64,000 bases of DNA, from assembly GCF_964340395.1 (NCBI RefSeq), contig NC_135559.1:7734759-7798758 (forward strand). Direction: 5' to 3'. The position numbers were made by a program, and so were the translations under genes. This stretch comes from Glandiceps talaboti (taxonomy: Eukaryota; Hemichordata; Enteropneusta; Spengelidae). How positions within the stretch are numbered: the first letter of the stretch is position 1; each line of letters opens with the position of its first letter. Of the stretch, positions 1 to 12,520 are shown in pieces. The notes under the pieces were generated by a model. The model was given only the letters and a program-made list of their open reading frames with translations. It made no database searches and was not told where the DNA came from.

Positions 1-870
1 AGACATTGACAGAAGAAAGAGCCGCCGTGATTGCAGAAAGATGTACATTTGATAGAATGAAAGCACTATCAGCTGCAAAGAAAGAATATGATTCTGAGAT
101 GATATATAGACAAGGTAGAGTTTCTAGACAAGATCCGTACAGCATATTTTGTCCTAGCAATTCATGTAAAATTGATGGCAACTCTTATATTTCATTAAAA
201 TGGCTGAAATCTTAACAGAAATAACACTGTTACAGTACTGCATTACTGAACAGAAATAACACTGTTACAGTACTGCACTGGCAATATAAAGATAATCTTA
301 GAGAAGAGTGGTATGGTGTGGATTGCAACAAAGTGTGTCATTTTAGACATTTAGGCGTCTGATCTGTTTGTATCATGATAGTGCATCCGAATCTGAAGCT
401 CATACATCTGATGCTTAATACTACTGGCATTTGTAAATGCTATTGACGGTAGATTTAATATCACATAATAGGAAGTTTACTTAAACAAAATATGATTATA
501 ATAGTGATGATTCATGAGAAGTTTGACTATTGATTTATAATCATATGGTAAAGTTATTCATTTTATCTGAGGTTTTATTTTTGCTTAAATTTGTAGATGC
601 ACCAAGCATCAATTTTAGATCAAAATAGGCGACGTTTTCATAATTCACTGATTGTTGCTAACAAAATGGATGGCTATAACAAACCAGTCTATTGACCATT
701 TATGTTTTATTGATATGATATTAAACACATGAAATATAAAATTCGCTTTCTTCTATACAGGAATAACTGCTGGCTGGAAAACACGTTTTACAGTAGCTCA
801 GAGTGAACGTGTTGATGCTGTTTACAAAGAAAAGATGAAAGATTTAGATTACCAGTATGAATATGACTAA
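1..870 (+). CDS. Cytosolic sulfotransferase A, 3' end only (last two exons)
   Basis: This is the tail of a PAPS-dependent cytosolic sulfotransferase. The window cuts exon 6, of which 1-114 remains and ends at a GT donor at 115. Exon 7 is 761-870 with stop TAA at 868-870. Exon 6 encodes the helix around 'ERCTFDRMKAL' and ends 'MIYRQG'. Exon 7 supplies the G of the GxxGxWK PAPS-binding motif ('GITAGWK') and the SULT dimerisation motif KxxxTVxxxE ('[10 protein letters not shown]'). Intron 6 and the 3' flank are nearly the same as in gene B, with the exon ends offset by 7200 and 7166 bp, so A and B come from a recent tandem duplication. The first six codons or so of exon 6 and everything before are outside the window. 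The family is certain; the substrate cannot be inferred. Confidence 0.9.
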
Positions 871-2599
871 ATTAGTGAACTGAAATCATGGTAGACTATA
901 CAGGGACATATCTGATTCAAAGGAATTCAATAAAATATGTAATTCATACTTTTGACAATAGAAATCTGTGTTTTAATATTTATATCTATTGAGATTAACA
1001 TTTATTCATTCTGGAAATTTATTTAACTTCTGAACTATTTTGGGTTTTACATCATATTCTTAAAGATTTTGTCTTTCCAAACTAACCTTTTACAAATACA
1101 AATACTGCATATTTTATAAGCAAAATATAAAAAAGTATAAGAAAGTAAAAACCCAAAACAGATCAGGTGTTATTTACGTATACTGTATGGAATGAAGGGA
1201 AAATGGATACACAGTGGAGAAATTTGAATAAACACATGAGCGGTTTTGACGCTAGTTCAGTATTTAAAAGAGATAGATCATGATTCAAGAAAGTGACGGA
1301 AATATGATATTAACGATTTTAAGTTTCGGATATTGAAAGAAATATTGTTGTAATTATACCCCAGGCCATGGATTCGTGATGATTCATTTGCAAGTTAAGG
1401 AGGCAATAACAAGTCTTTTGAAGAGAATTTCATGAGCACTACATCCACGTTGCTATATGTATCTTCTACAGACGATTTTCGGGAACAGTCTGCAGTGCAG
1501 CGTTGGTCTAAAAGTATGGCAGGCGTGCAGAGTAAAATGTTAGCGAGTTGTCTTTAGAGTTTAAGTTTCATCTGATGCTTTATTTTATTACATATTCTAC
1601 AGTCCTGAAACGTGTTTTGAAATCTAGATGACAACGCATATCATTGACTGTTTGGTATTATGCGAGGATTTCTAATGGGTGGCTATATTATCAGAGAACA
1701 TTGACTACCCGTCTATAGTATTTTCTTTCATCTCGACAGTAAATTGCAGCTGGTTATCTAATTTTCTCTTTTAGGTAACCATGCCAATATTTACAAAACA
1801 TACATTACCTTTACTTAATATGTTTTCTCAAGTATCTCACTACACATTCTTGAATCTCATAAATAATAAATGCCACAGCTTAATAATAAAGTACTTTAAT
1901 TTTATTCAATGTCACATAAAAAATACTTAAAAATATTGTGAAAAGATCATCTCACTTGTTATTTAAGCGTGCCCAGCTAAATTCCATCATGTGTGTGTGA
2001 GCTTCCATTCATGTGTGTCAACTTTAATTTTTTGGTGAATTGTAAAGGTTTGATGTTAGATGGGCTTCCAAAAACACCACATAATGTGACAATCGACAGG
2101 CAGTAGGTACACTCGTCACTAGGTACACTCTAACACTCTAGGTTACGAAAAAATACTGCTTGTCACACCAAAATATTTACTTATCCACGTTCTCTATTAA
2201 GAACTGGTAAAAGCAAGACAATGGTAAGATGGAACAGAGCGAAACCTTTACGGAAATGTATGAATTGGTGGTATAAACCTAACTCACTAGTCTGGCCGCG
2301 AGACTATGGCTTTTAACGGTGCTTTAATTGGCCTGGTTTTTACTTGAACTACAAAAGTCAAGCCAATTACACCTTACTTCACAGGCAAGGAGTTGGTGTT
2401 CTCCTGCTACATGACCTTTAATATTAGCTTCAGTAGAGGATTGCTAATCCTGCACATGTCAAACACTGAGTCACCATTTTGACAGCTAATGGGCATAATG
2501 TATACATACTATTCGTTATCATACCGTGACCCCCATACATCAACATGACATATTACAACTGTATTCAGACTGTACTCCTTATTCAACTAAGGTCAATCC
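871..2599. other. Intergenic, sulfotransferase A to B
   Basis: About 1.7 kb with no open reading frame I can support. Positions 871-1640 are a diverged copy of the 3' flank of gene B (8037-8770), showing that the duplicated unit extends past the stop codon. A possible polyadenylation signal AATAAA occurs near 1864 but is far from the stop. The remainder is AT-rich with no clear repeat. Confidence 0.6.
2590..2595 (+). promoter_or_regulatory. Nuclear-receptor half-site before gene B start
   Basis: AGGTCA ends four bases before the ATG of gene B. The same hexamer occurs at nearly the same place before genes C and D, where it is part of direct repeats. In B only one half-site is left. Binding is inferred; the motif is what is seen. 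Confidence 0.35.
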
Positions 2600-5500
2600 A
2601 TGGCTGGCGCTAGCTTCCCGGTTCCTGTCCACGACAAACAGCCTGTTATTGACGGTATTAAGTTCCCAAAATGTGTGTTTGAAGAACACCTAAGACAAAT
2701 ACAGAGTATGGAAGTGCGGGATAACGACATCTGGCTGATGTCGTACCCAAAGACAGGTACGTGAGGGGCCAACCTGAGTAGTAATGCAGTACAATCTCTT
2801 TTTCATGGTGGACAATTTGAACAACTGTTGAACTTTGTAATTATATACGTATACCGTTCCATGGGTTTGAAAAAATACCACATATGTTAGCCTCAACTAA
2901 ATTGGGACGTTCAGGTAAGCAGATACACCATTCATCACCTATCGAATACTCATATTTGTGAAGTATCTGACGTGAATGTATCAGTCTGCTGCAAAGGGTC
3001 AATTGGTATATATGTCATCATAGGGGCGTAGAATAATCAAGACACACTCATTGGGTGAATACACTGCCAATAACTGCGAGAAGTTCAATACCATTGCAAA
3101 AACGTGTACTTCCCAAGGAAAATATGAAAGCGATAAATTGTATACATATCTTAAACCGACAAGATCGAAAATTTGTATTAAAAAAAAAAGGCGATACCTT
3201 GGACATGTGTACAAACAGCGCCGACTAGTACACAAAGTAAGCAATCGAAATGGTTGGTCTTTATCAATCCTTGGTGGCGCTGTTACACATAGATAGCAGC
3301 ACACAACAACCACACACCATGAATGACTAAGAGCAGTCTTATCATGTAGCTTAGATTGCTAGATACCTAAAAAAAAGCAAGACGAATAACTTCGAAAAGG
3401 AGCAACCCCAACAGGCTTATTTTCAGGTGTGATGAACACACAGTTGTTGCATTTATTAATTAAAACAATAGAACTATAAATAAAACACCATCGTACGTTT
3501 TATTACTTGCCCCTTTAACAATAACATCGTTTTTGGTCTGTGTATATTACCAAGGCACACACTGGATGATTGGTATTTTATATCAAATATTCAACTATGA
3601 CACTCCGGAAGGTCGTGGTGAGTAACAAGGACCTCGTTTTGAAGATTTTTTCAAAGGTATTGAATTTCCAGATTCTGCAACAGGTTAGTATTATACAAGT
3701 ACAAGGAGTGTGGGTACAAGCAAGACCACAAACAAACAGACAATCAAACAAACAAACAAACAGACAAACAAACAAACAAACAAAAATCTTTTCAAGTATC
3801 CAAATACATAAATTATCGATCAAGTTGAAGGTGAATGACTTTAGTGTATTGAACATAATTATATTAATCGTTCTTGTGGTGTTGTTTCAAATGAATTTTG
3901 ACTTTTATGAGTCAAGTTTTCAGTGAAGTATATGTGATAGACATTTTCAAACATATTGTTGACGTTCCAATGTCGCTTGTGGTTGTTAAAGTCAAAAGAA
4001 ATAAACGAATAATATGACATGGTGTTTTCAGTGAAATTTGGAAGTAAGTTTTTTACTGAAAGAATGAAACATATATGGAGCAATTAGGAATCATCGAGCT
4101 ATATTGTGTGACGAGTACAACATGTGGACTCATCAAATGCGGCCATGTATCAACTAAATTGTATAATTCCCTGAAAGAAATTGATAATTTCCTGGAAATG
4201 CCCGAAATATGCTCTGTCTTCACCAGTACAACAGAATGACTAAGAAACAAACAACCAAATGGACCCAACTAGGGAGTACCCTGACCATGTCTCTCATAGA
4301 AAACTCAAATCCACCTCAGCTGCAATAATCTTACCGTTGCTGTGATTTAAAAAAATTTAAAAGGGTTTTGGTATTTTTTCTTCTGTTTTCATGGTTTTTT
4401 TTTTTCGTTCTGACGTTTAACTGGAAACAAACGCTACAATTTCTGTAACGTAAGCGAAAATAAACGAGATAATACTGAAAACGTGAGCGAGATGTCAGCG
4501 TAGTGCCCTTTTCAAAATGCTGCATGCGTTGCTACATTTGCCGATTTTTGTTGGGGTACCTCTTAACAATTCTTGATCATATCTTGTGTAACACCTCTGA
4601 AAAATAAGTCTATGGTCATCCCCACTGGCATAAATGATCACTTTTCCATATACTGCACCAGAAAAATTGTCAATGGTACAATTAAATGCCACAAAAAATG
4701 TTGCAATTAGATCACTGAAAAATTATTCACAGGAAACGGTGGCTGTGAATGCTGTGAAAGACTACTCCAATAACAAATGTGTTCTTCCTAATTCATTTTC
4801 TCTGCAATCAGTAACCGTGGAAATTATACGGACTGACCTTGACAATCTGAGTGTATGCAAAAGCACAGATTTAGAAGGTATTCCAACAAGGTTTTTAAAA
4901 GACAGTTCTGACGTTATCGTGGTCCCTGTCACACATATTGTGAATTTATCTATTTCCAGTGAAACTACTAAATGTGTTTTAATTTGCCAGAGTTAAGCCT
5001 CTGTCTAAAAAAACAGTCGCTTGGAAGTTGGCAATTGCAGGCCTGTCAGCATCCTGAGCGTTACATAAAAAATTCTCGGCAGTGCAGTTTAAGTACAACT
5101 TGAAAAATATCTCAGCTATAGTAACTTGATTTATTACCTACAATGTAAGTGGTAAGTTACACAATAATACCTCAGTATTTCTAGTCATCATTAACTGCAT
5201 ATTTTGTTTATTATTCTCAGGAAAATTGGGGTCTGAAATGATTTCAAGGATGCCTTTAGAGGAGAGAAGATATGTAGCAACTCATCTCTTGCCGTGGCTT
5301 ATACCAAAACAATATTTAGAAAAGAAACCAAAGGTAATGAGATTTTGGCCATTACCCCTATTTCAAAGTTGTGTACCAAATTTCATTTGAAGTGAATTGG
5401 AAAGTGGCTCAGACAGACAGATATAGTTAGACATCTAAGACAAAACGCCTCTGTCGGAAGTAGAAATCAAATGTTGTCTCATTATCCTTTGTTCTTATTT

Positions 5501-8036
5501 TTCAGACTTTATATATTACCAGAAACCCTAAGGATACTGCACTGTCACTCTGGCATTTTGCCAAGATCCAAGATTTTCTTGATACTCCTGAATGCTGGGA
5601 TACATATTTGGAGGATTTTATTGAAGGAAATGGTAAATTAATGTGACGTTCTGTTTGCTTAATAGTATTTCACACTAGACATATAGTTCTTAAACAACAT
5701 CCTACGTGTATATGTATCACTGTGACTATTTTAGAAAATAAAACTTACTACTGATAATGTTGAGAAAATGTTCAAAATATTCAATGACTATTGCCCACCA
5801 CAACTCCAAGTATGTTGTGTTGTACCATGCTGTGCTGTGCTGTTTTGTGTTGTGTTGCATTGTATTGTGCTGTGCAGTGCAGTGCCGTGCTGTGCCGTGT
5901 TGTGTTGTGTTGTGTTGTGTTGTGTTGTGTTGTGTTATTTGTTAATGAAAGTGTGGACATTGTGTGCTTATCAAATTTTAAAAACCGTCCTTAGTACAGT
6001 CACATCCAGTCCTCTGGCTTACTTAGAGACATTGTATACAAAATTAAATAAATACATAAAACTTCACGTGTCAGTTCTAGGTGATGTATTTCCCACGATT
6101 GAAAGCCTCGTGATATTTTAACATGAAATTGTGTAATTTAATAAGTACATTTATTGCCAAATATGGAGGACAAGCCAGTGTTCCGACCAATTAAGCTATT
6201 AATTAACATAACTTTTTTTAGATTGAGTCCTTTTATTCGCCCTTTATCAGTGTGTGAAATTCATATTCTTGCATAATATCATCAGGGGGACACGATCGTG
6301 AGGATTACATAAGATCATTCATTCATTCATTCATTTGTTTGTTTGTTTGTGTTGTTTGTTTGTTTGTTTGTTTGTTTGTTTGTTTGTTTGTTTGTTTGTT
6401 TGTTTGTTTGTTTGTTGTGTATCAACATTTTGCTGTAGCTCTGTCGGGCAAAATTTAATCACAGACTACTGTGTTGGACACCTTTCTTTCAACCGTAAAC
6501 TTGGTCTTTAATGTGTGTTATGTGGTTCACGTCACAAGATCATGCATGTTATATTTTGTAGTGATGTATGGGTCACATGCTGATCATATGGCTTCCTGGT
6601 GGAACTTACAGAATGAAATGGATTTACAAGTGATGTTTATAACCTATGAGAGCTTACAAAAGGTGCGTGCATGGATACATTCACAACTTTCAACCAGTTA
6701 AAGATTTGTTTTGGCCAAATTTCGGTTGTAGTGGTAATTTAGGATATGGATGAGAGTTTTAATGTGAATAATTGATTTCTAAACCAACATTTTTTTCTAG
6801 ACTTGACAAACAAAAGGAAACAACATAGACAAAGTCCGTTCATTTATCAATGTTATAAAAACACGGAAAATCTTCAAACACGTTTAAAACTTCACAGAGA
6901 TAAATTAATTCCAGATTGAAAGATATAGATAGTATTACTTTATACAAATGGAAGCTTACAAACCATGCATTGTGATGTGGTATAAGTTATAATCATCTAT
7001 GGAGTACCATAAGGATCATGTCAGTGTCAGTGGATCTGCACTTTTTGAGCCGTTCCTACTTTAAAATAACCATTTCCTAACAAACGTTACCATTTGTTCT
7101 TGTTTCTTGTTAAAGATTAATATGTACATTTGTATGTCTTCATCGAATCTCCAGGATCTTAGAGATAGTGTTTTGAAAATTTCAAGATTTCTGGGAGAGG
7201 CATTGACAGAAGAAACAGTGGATGTGATCGCAGAAAGATGTACATTTGATAGCATGAAAGCAATATCAATGGCAAAGAAAGAATATGCCGTACCTGAGAT
7301 GATATATAGAAAAGGTAAACTTTCTAGACGAAATCCGTACGGTTTACTGTGTCTATGTAAAATATTGGCAACTCTTGTATTTCATTAAAAGGAATAAATG
7401 CCAGGCTAAAATCTTCTGCCCTTAATGAACAGAGACAATACTGTTACAGTATACAGAGATGGTATTGGAGAAGAAGTGTGGTGTGGATTATAACAAATTG
7501 TGTCATTTTAGACATTTAGTTGTTTGTTCTGTTTGTACCACATATATCACAATCCGAAGCTCGCATATCTGATGCTTAATACTACTGGAATTTGTAAATA
7601 CTATTGATGGTAGATTTAATATAACATAATAGGAAGTTTACTTAAACAAAATATGATTATAATAGTAACGATTCATGAGATTTTTGACTATTGATTTATA
7701 CTGATAAAGTTATTGAATTATTTCTGGGGGTTAACATTTTTTCGTAATTTTGTAGCTGCTCCAACCTTCAACTTTAGAATCAAAATGTCCAAGTTTTCAT
7801 AATCCAATGATTGTTGCTAAAAAGATGGATGGCTATAACAAACCAGTCTATTGACCATTTATGTTTTATTGATATGATATTAAACACATGAAATATAAAA
7901 TTCGCTTTCTTTTATTTACTGTACAGGAATAACTGGTGGCTGGAAAACACGTTTTACAGTAGCTCAGAGTGAACGTTTTGATGCTGTTTATGAAGAGAAG
8001 CTGAAATATTTAGATTTCCAGTATGTATATGACTAA
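2600..8036 (+). CDS. Cytosolic sulfotransferase B, with an in-frame stop in exon 2
   Basis: Transfers sulfate from PAPS to hydroxyl or amine groups of small molecules in the cytosol. Seven coding exons join in phase: 2600-2756, 3555-3683, 5221-5333, 5506-5632, 6562-6662, 7155-7314, 7927-8036. The conceptual length is 298 codons, normal for the family. Motifs: 5'-PSB loop 'YPKTGTHW' across the exon 1/2 junction; catalytic His in 'THLLPW' (exon 3); 3'-PB 'RNPKDTALSLWHF' (exon 4); GxxGxWK and KxxxTVxxxE in exon 7. The start is the first ATG and matches the starts of C and D. Oddity: codon 76 is TAA (3623-3625), where C has AGA. This TAA lies within a consensus donor GTGAGT (3618-3623) in the same phase as the annotated donor, so splicing there would give an in-frame protein of about 276 aa without the stop. 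It may instead be a young pseudogene. A LINE relic sits in intron 2. Confidence 0.85.
3718..3785. repeat. (CAAA)n simple repeat
   Basis: CAAA-type tetranucleotide array with CAGA interruptions in intron 2 of sulfotransferase B, just after the exon 2 donor. Confidence 0.9.
4520..5130 (+). mobile_element. Non-LTR retrotransposon (LINE) relic, endonuclease end to reverse-transcriptase start
   Basis: Translation in shifting frames gives the pattern of a CR1/Jockey-type LINE ORF2. First comes an endonuclease tail ('TILDHILCNTSEK', then 'TGINDHFSIYCTRK', then 'IRSLKNYSQE'). Then comes the opening of the RT domain ('LEGIPTRFLKDSS', 'VTHIVNLSIS', a degraded 'VKPLSKK'). At least three frame changes are needed, and the region between endonuclease and RT is shortened, so it is dead. 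It lies in intron 2 of sulfotransferase B in the same orientation as the gene. The family assignment below LINE level is uncertain. Confidence 0.7.
5816..5938. repeat. GT-rich pentanucleotide repeat (GTGTT-like)
   Basis: Degenerate to perfect array of 5-mers in intron 4 of sulfotransferase B. It produces Cys/Val/Leu-rich open frames in all three + frames, which are not genes. Confidence 0.9.
6319..6418. repeat. (ATTC)n and (TTTG)n simple repeat
   Basis: Short ATTC run followed by about 20 TTTG units in intron 4 of sulfotransferase B, upstream of exon 5. Confidence 0.9.
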
Positions 8037-8997
8037 ATTAGTGAACTGAAATCATGGTGGACTACAAAGGGTCAGAAACATGTCAAAGGAATCCAATACA
8101 ATATGTAATTCATACTTTTGACAATATAAATCTGTTTTAATTTTTTTCTATTGAGATTAAAATGTATTCATTCTGCACGCATTATCACATACAAACACTC
8201 TTATAGACAGAGGACAGAAGGCTGATATATTTTAGATTTGTGCACAATATAACATTTGTAACGATAATATAACAATAAAATATGTATAATGAGACATATC
8301 TATGCAAGTAAAAACCCAAAACAGATTAGGTGTATATTTACTGTATGAATTGAAGGAAAAGTGGAAACACAATCAATACGGAGAAATTTGAATACCCACA
8401 TAAAGGTGTTTGATGTTAGTTCAGTATTTAACAGAGATATGTTCAAGAAATAATTCAAGAAAGTGACAGAAATATAATTATTAACGATTTTGTGTCGTGG
8501 AGATTGAAAGAAATATTGTTGTAAATAAAGACCCAGGCCATGGACTCGTGTTAATTTTCAAGGAGACAATGAGAAGTCCATTCACATTCAACTTGCTGTA
8601 TTCATCTCCTTCGATCGGGAACAGTGCAGAGTTGGTCTAGTAGTGTGGCAGGCATACAGAGTAGACTGATAGCACAGTGCCTACAGAGTATTAGTTTCAT
8701 CTCGTACTTTATTGTATTCATTCTGCAGTCCTGAAATGTGCTTTGAGATCTAGATGACAAAGCATATGTTTACATGTGTACAACTGGTGTATTCAAAACA
8801 TTTGCAGTAGCACATCGTCGTATCCAGATGATATTTCCTGTAATCTTGTGATGAAAGAAATCCAAAAAAGGAGACAGTATGCCAGTCCAACCGTAGGTCC
8901 CATTACTAACCCGCCCTAGAGTGTATCATAAGATGTTGTATGGCTACCAGATTCTGCACCCTACATTCTTAGTCAGTTTAAGGTGGACAGATATAAA

Positions 8998-9160
8998 CGA
9001 TGTTCCATGTGTATTTTCAAACACACTCATCGCGTTTTTCATTTTGATGACTAATCAGTCAGTGAACTCGATGTGAGCCTACCATACTTTTTCCTAACAC
9101 CTAGGTTTCAGCTTCTGATTTTCATTTTATGTTCTGAGGGCTCAACTATATGTATTCATA
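8998..9160 (+). repeat. Direct repeat, left copy
   Basis: About 160 bp beginning at the TTCCATGTGTATTTTC segment. It recurs in the same orientation at 12344-12520 with about 85-90% identity by eye. The two copies enclose the foldback element and the glycosyltransferase pseudogene. Confidence 0.75.
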
Positions 9161-9259
9161 TAGGAGATGTTACAACAGATACCACCAACTTATAAAGGCC
9201 AACAGCAAGGATATTTTCCTAAATTTTAATTTTTAAAAATGTTTGTCTAATTTAAAAAA

Positions 9260-10175
9260 AAAAATCCTTGTGATCTGGTTATTTTGGTTACCATAGCAAC
9301 TGATGTTCATTAAATGACCACTTTTTTGAACTCAGCATGACAAACTCCCCTTTGTAGTGGGGTCAATGTGCAAATAAAATGATATTTATCAGATTTATAA
9401 TGTTATTTGGGAGATGTATGTGTATATAACGAAAACATAATTTTCACGTCTATCATGTTTCCATGGAAACAGCTATCCAATTTTATACAATTTATGTTAC
9501 ACCAGGTAGCACCAGTTTAAATGTGAGAATATAATATTTCATTTTCAATCAATTTTATTTTCATTTTCAAATCATTAATTTTCCTTGACAACATCGCCAA
9601 AGCAACAAGAATCACTGACACCAATCATACTGGACAAAAGAATGGCGATATCCCTGTGTGATGGTTTTAGATATATTAGGCTTCCTAGTACTAGTGATGA
9701 TAAACAACCCTTAACTATCCCCGCACTGCTTATGATATCAAATCCATATAGAATAACAGTCGTTATTGCTTCTGAACGATTCACAATATTTTTGAAATGA
9801 TCTTTTTGCTCTTGTCTACAAAGTTTCTCTTATCAACTAAATGGTGTGATATAATTTGTTTTTAGTAAGTCTCCGAGTCTCATTTGGAGTCGAGGTGGTC
9901 GATGGCTGAGCTGTGAGTTTGTAGGACACTACAGTCTGGGTTTAACATGACCTATTGTCAGCTTGGGCTTGATTTAAAATAATAATAACGATAATTATAA
10001 TTATAATAATTAAATAAATCTTATATAATATTAATAATTTTGATAATAATCAAATTTATTTGAATATTAACCACCCTACCTTAGGTAGTTTGTTATGCTA
10101 AGTTCAAAAAAGAGGGTCATTTTATGAACATATGTTGCCATGGTAACCAAAATCACCATAATATGTTAATCAGTT
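9260..10175. repeat. Imperfect foldback element
   Basis: The segment about 9260-9425 is the inverse of about 10010-10175: the stretch containing TTTTGGTTACCATAGCAAC on the left reappears reverse-complemented on the right around the CCATGGTAACCAAAATC stretch. Arms are about 160 bp with many mismatches, separated by roughly 600 bp containing no supported ORF. This is the structure of a MITE or foldback transposon; no transposase is visible. Confidence 0.6.
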
Positions 10176-10530
10176 TTCCAAAATTTGACATAAAACATTG
10201 AAAAAAAATAATACAGTGAAAAATGGCCTTGTTTTAGATATGTAATTAGTCATTTGATAGAATACCAAATAATTATGTTGTTTTCCGTAGCCTAAATTAA
10301 AAAATATTTTTTCTCCATATTGGAATAACTGCAGACCTCTAAGAGATGATAATATAATGGCCTGGTGAATAACACAAACAGTCCCTGTGTAATGGAACGT
10401 AGCTGTAACATAACAATGTTCAATGTCTGTTTCCATTTTCCTCGTCACATGTGACATTAAACTTTAGTTTGTCATTATTCAAACCAAAAATGTGAGTTAA
10501 TTTGGTTTTCGTCGGGTTCCTTGATGGCAA

Positions 10531-12343
10531 TCAAAGTTGTGACATGTTAAGAGAAAAAGAATATTCTGGATCTAACATTCCTAAACTTCGAATACTTTCG
10601 ACACGGGACAAGTTTTCCGGAGTGTCGCCATAGTATTTTCGACTTCCTTCTGTTAACTTCAGTCTGAGAGAGGTGAGGGCAGTGAAGATTGGTATTAGGA
10701 ACACAGTCATCAGTAAAAAGTATATGAGTAAACCATGTGGCGCAAATACAGCAAATATTACAATCAAAATAGCACTGAACAGACTGTACCCCCACAGGTG
10801 TTTAAAACTTGATATAAAAGCGTTTGGTTTCATGAATTCTTCTTCGACAGCTCTTTGTGGAATCCATTTACAACACCTGCAAATGTTAGCCTGTATGGCT
10901 TGGAAAAGTCTGACGCATCCCACAACTGCTTCAGGTGTAAATTGTAAAATGGAACAAAACGTTTCGAGCAATACTAAATTTATGTTGTTGAAAGCCAGGA
11001 TCGCTAACTTCGGAAATACTAAAACGAGGAACATAATTAAGGCTAATGGAAAACGTGGGAATATAACATGAGCGGTGATTTGAAGAAACATGTACAATAA
11101 CAGGAGAGGCTTCATCAACATCATCCAGATGGCAGAGTGTGCAATGTACTTACTAACAAAGTCGAATTCACATTCTGTTCGCACCTTAGTAGCGTTAAAG
11201 TCGCTTCCTTGCACTGTACTCTGAAGCCATCTCATTGGTCGACCAATAATGGTCTTCCAGAAATACATGGATAACAAGACTTCCCCTTTATTCCATCTTC
11301 GTTCCCGAATATCCCACGTTATGTAGTTGTAACAAGGCGCTTCTTATAGAAATATACTTACTGCGTAGTATGGCTTGAGAATAGCCGCTTCGAAAGTGTC
11401 ATGGCTAAGGACATCGACGGGAACTGTTTCAAGCGGTTGTCCTCTCTTGCCAATTACTTTTTCTAGGTAGATTTGGTTCTTTATCAGTGCCTTTCCAAAG
11501 AATCCACATTGACCAAACATGTCGTTAACAGAGTCACCAACTCTCGCGTTCAGTTGTTGGCGAATCTTTTCTAGATGCATGAACAAAGTGTCGCCATCGT
11601 CACTATTCATGATAATAGCAGGCTGAATATGTCCCTTTTCGGGATTTCCTGCTGCAATTGCTAAAAGTTCGTGCGCAACACCTGGAGCAACGCCGGTATC
11701 ACCATCAAGTACAAGCGTGTAGTCAAAATGTCGGCCTACACGTTTCCGACGTCATGACAGTTGTGGAATAAAGGTTCGTCAGGTGTCCTCGCCATTTTCC
11801 CGTAATATTCTTTGTCTGTATATATGTATAAGACTTGTCGTCTCCACTACTTAACTGAATCAAGTCTTGATATTGTCCACATTTTCTCAGAACTCGACTG
11901 ACGCGATGAATAACCATAAATTCGTTAGCAATTTTGGCGCAAAATTCTTCAATGTTGGTTCGAAGTGAAACTTTTGAATATTTTTGCCAGAATAATTTTA
12001 GTCTGACTAGGTCCACACCAATGTCGCTACCGTAAATATAAGCGTAACATTCCGAAAGCAATGTTTCATAGATAGTATTTCTGTAGCTCTGGCAGGTGTC
12101 AACTTCGTACTGTTTTAAGTTGGAATTTCCTGTAGCACTTATAAGGACGATGGAGATATTTTCGCTAAGGTTACCCATAAAGGCTTCGAACATTTTCTCA
12201 AATGTTTCATCGATGTCGGATTTACTTAATGCTAGTAAGTTGTACGCCATGATTAACGTTAAATTCGAGTAATTAGCTCTCTGGTCGGTGTGTAACCATC
12301 CTCGAACTCGGAAACTGTAGATGGTAATAGCATTCAGTAAGTA
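10531..12343 (-). pseudogene. Broken family-2 processive glycosyltransferase, N-terminus missing
   Basis: Minus-strand gene remnant without visible introns. In order it encodes a divergent N-terminal part (12343-11840). Next is a segment reading 'YYGKMARTPDEPLFHNC' in a second frame, with an in-frame TAG near 11741. Then, in a third frame, come 'LVLDGDTGVAPG' (DxD-like sugar-nucleotide site) and 'LSHDTFEAA' (11720-11347), and an in-frame TAA at 11344-11346. The C-terminal part (11343-10531) follows with an RxxRW-type acceptor motif 'RERRWNKGE' and at least four hydrophobic segments. The HD..EAA plus RRW arrangement resembles bacterial OpgH/MdoH glucosyltransferases more than chitin or hyaluronan synthases. 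Two frameshifts and two stops make it non-functional. The N-terminus stops exactly where the right copy of a direct repeat begins (12344). Confidence 0.65.
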
Positions 12344-12520
12344 GTGTTCCATGTGTATTTTCAAACACACTCATGGCGTTTTTCATTTTGATGACTAATC
12401 AGTGAGCGAACTCTGTGTGAGACTGTCATACTTTTTCCTAACACCTAGGTTTCAGGTTCTGATTTTCAAAAAACGGAAATATTTCCTCCCGCATTTCACA
12501 TTCTGAGGACTGAACTATTT
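12344..12520 (+). repeat. Direct repeat, right copy
   Basis: Second copy of the repeat seen at 8998-9160, with an insertion of about 25 bp near 12468. Its left edge is the truncation point of the glycosyltransferase pseudogene; the first ten residues of the open frame there come from the repeat. Confidence 0.75.

Noticed and set aside
10673-11071. 132-codon + strand frame
   Set aside because: It is the antisense shadow of the glycosyltransferase remnant, whose minus-strand frame carries the recognisable motifs and membrane segments.
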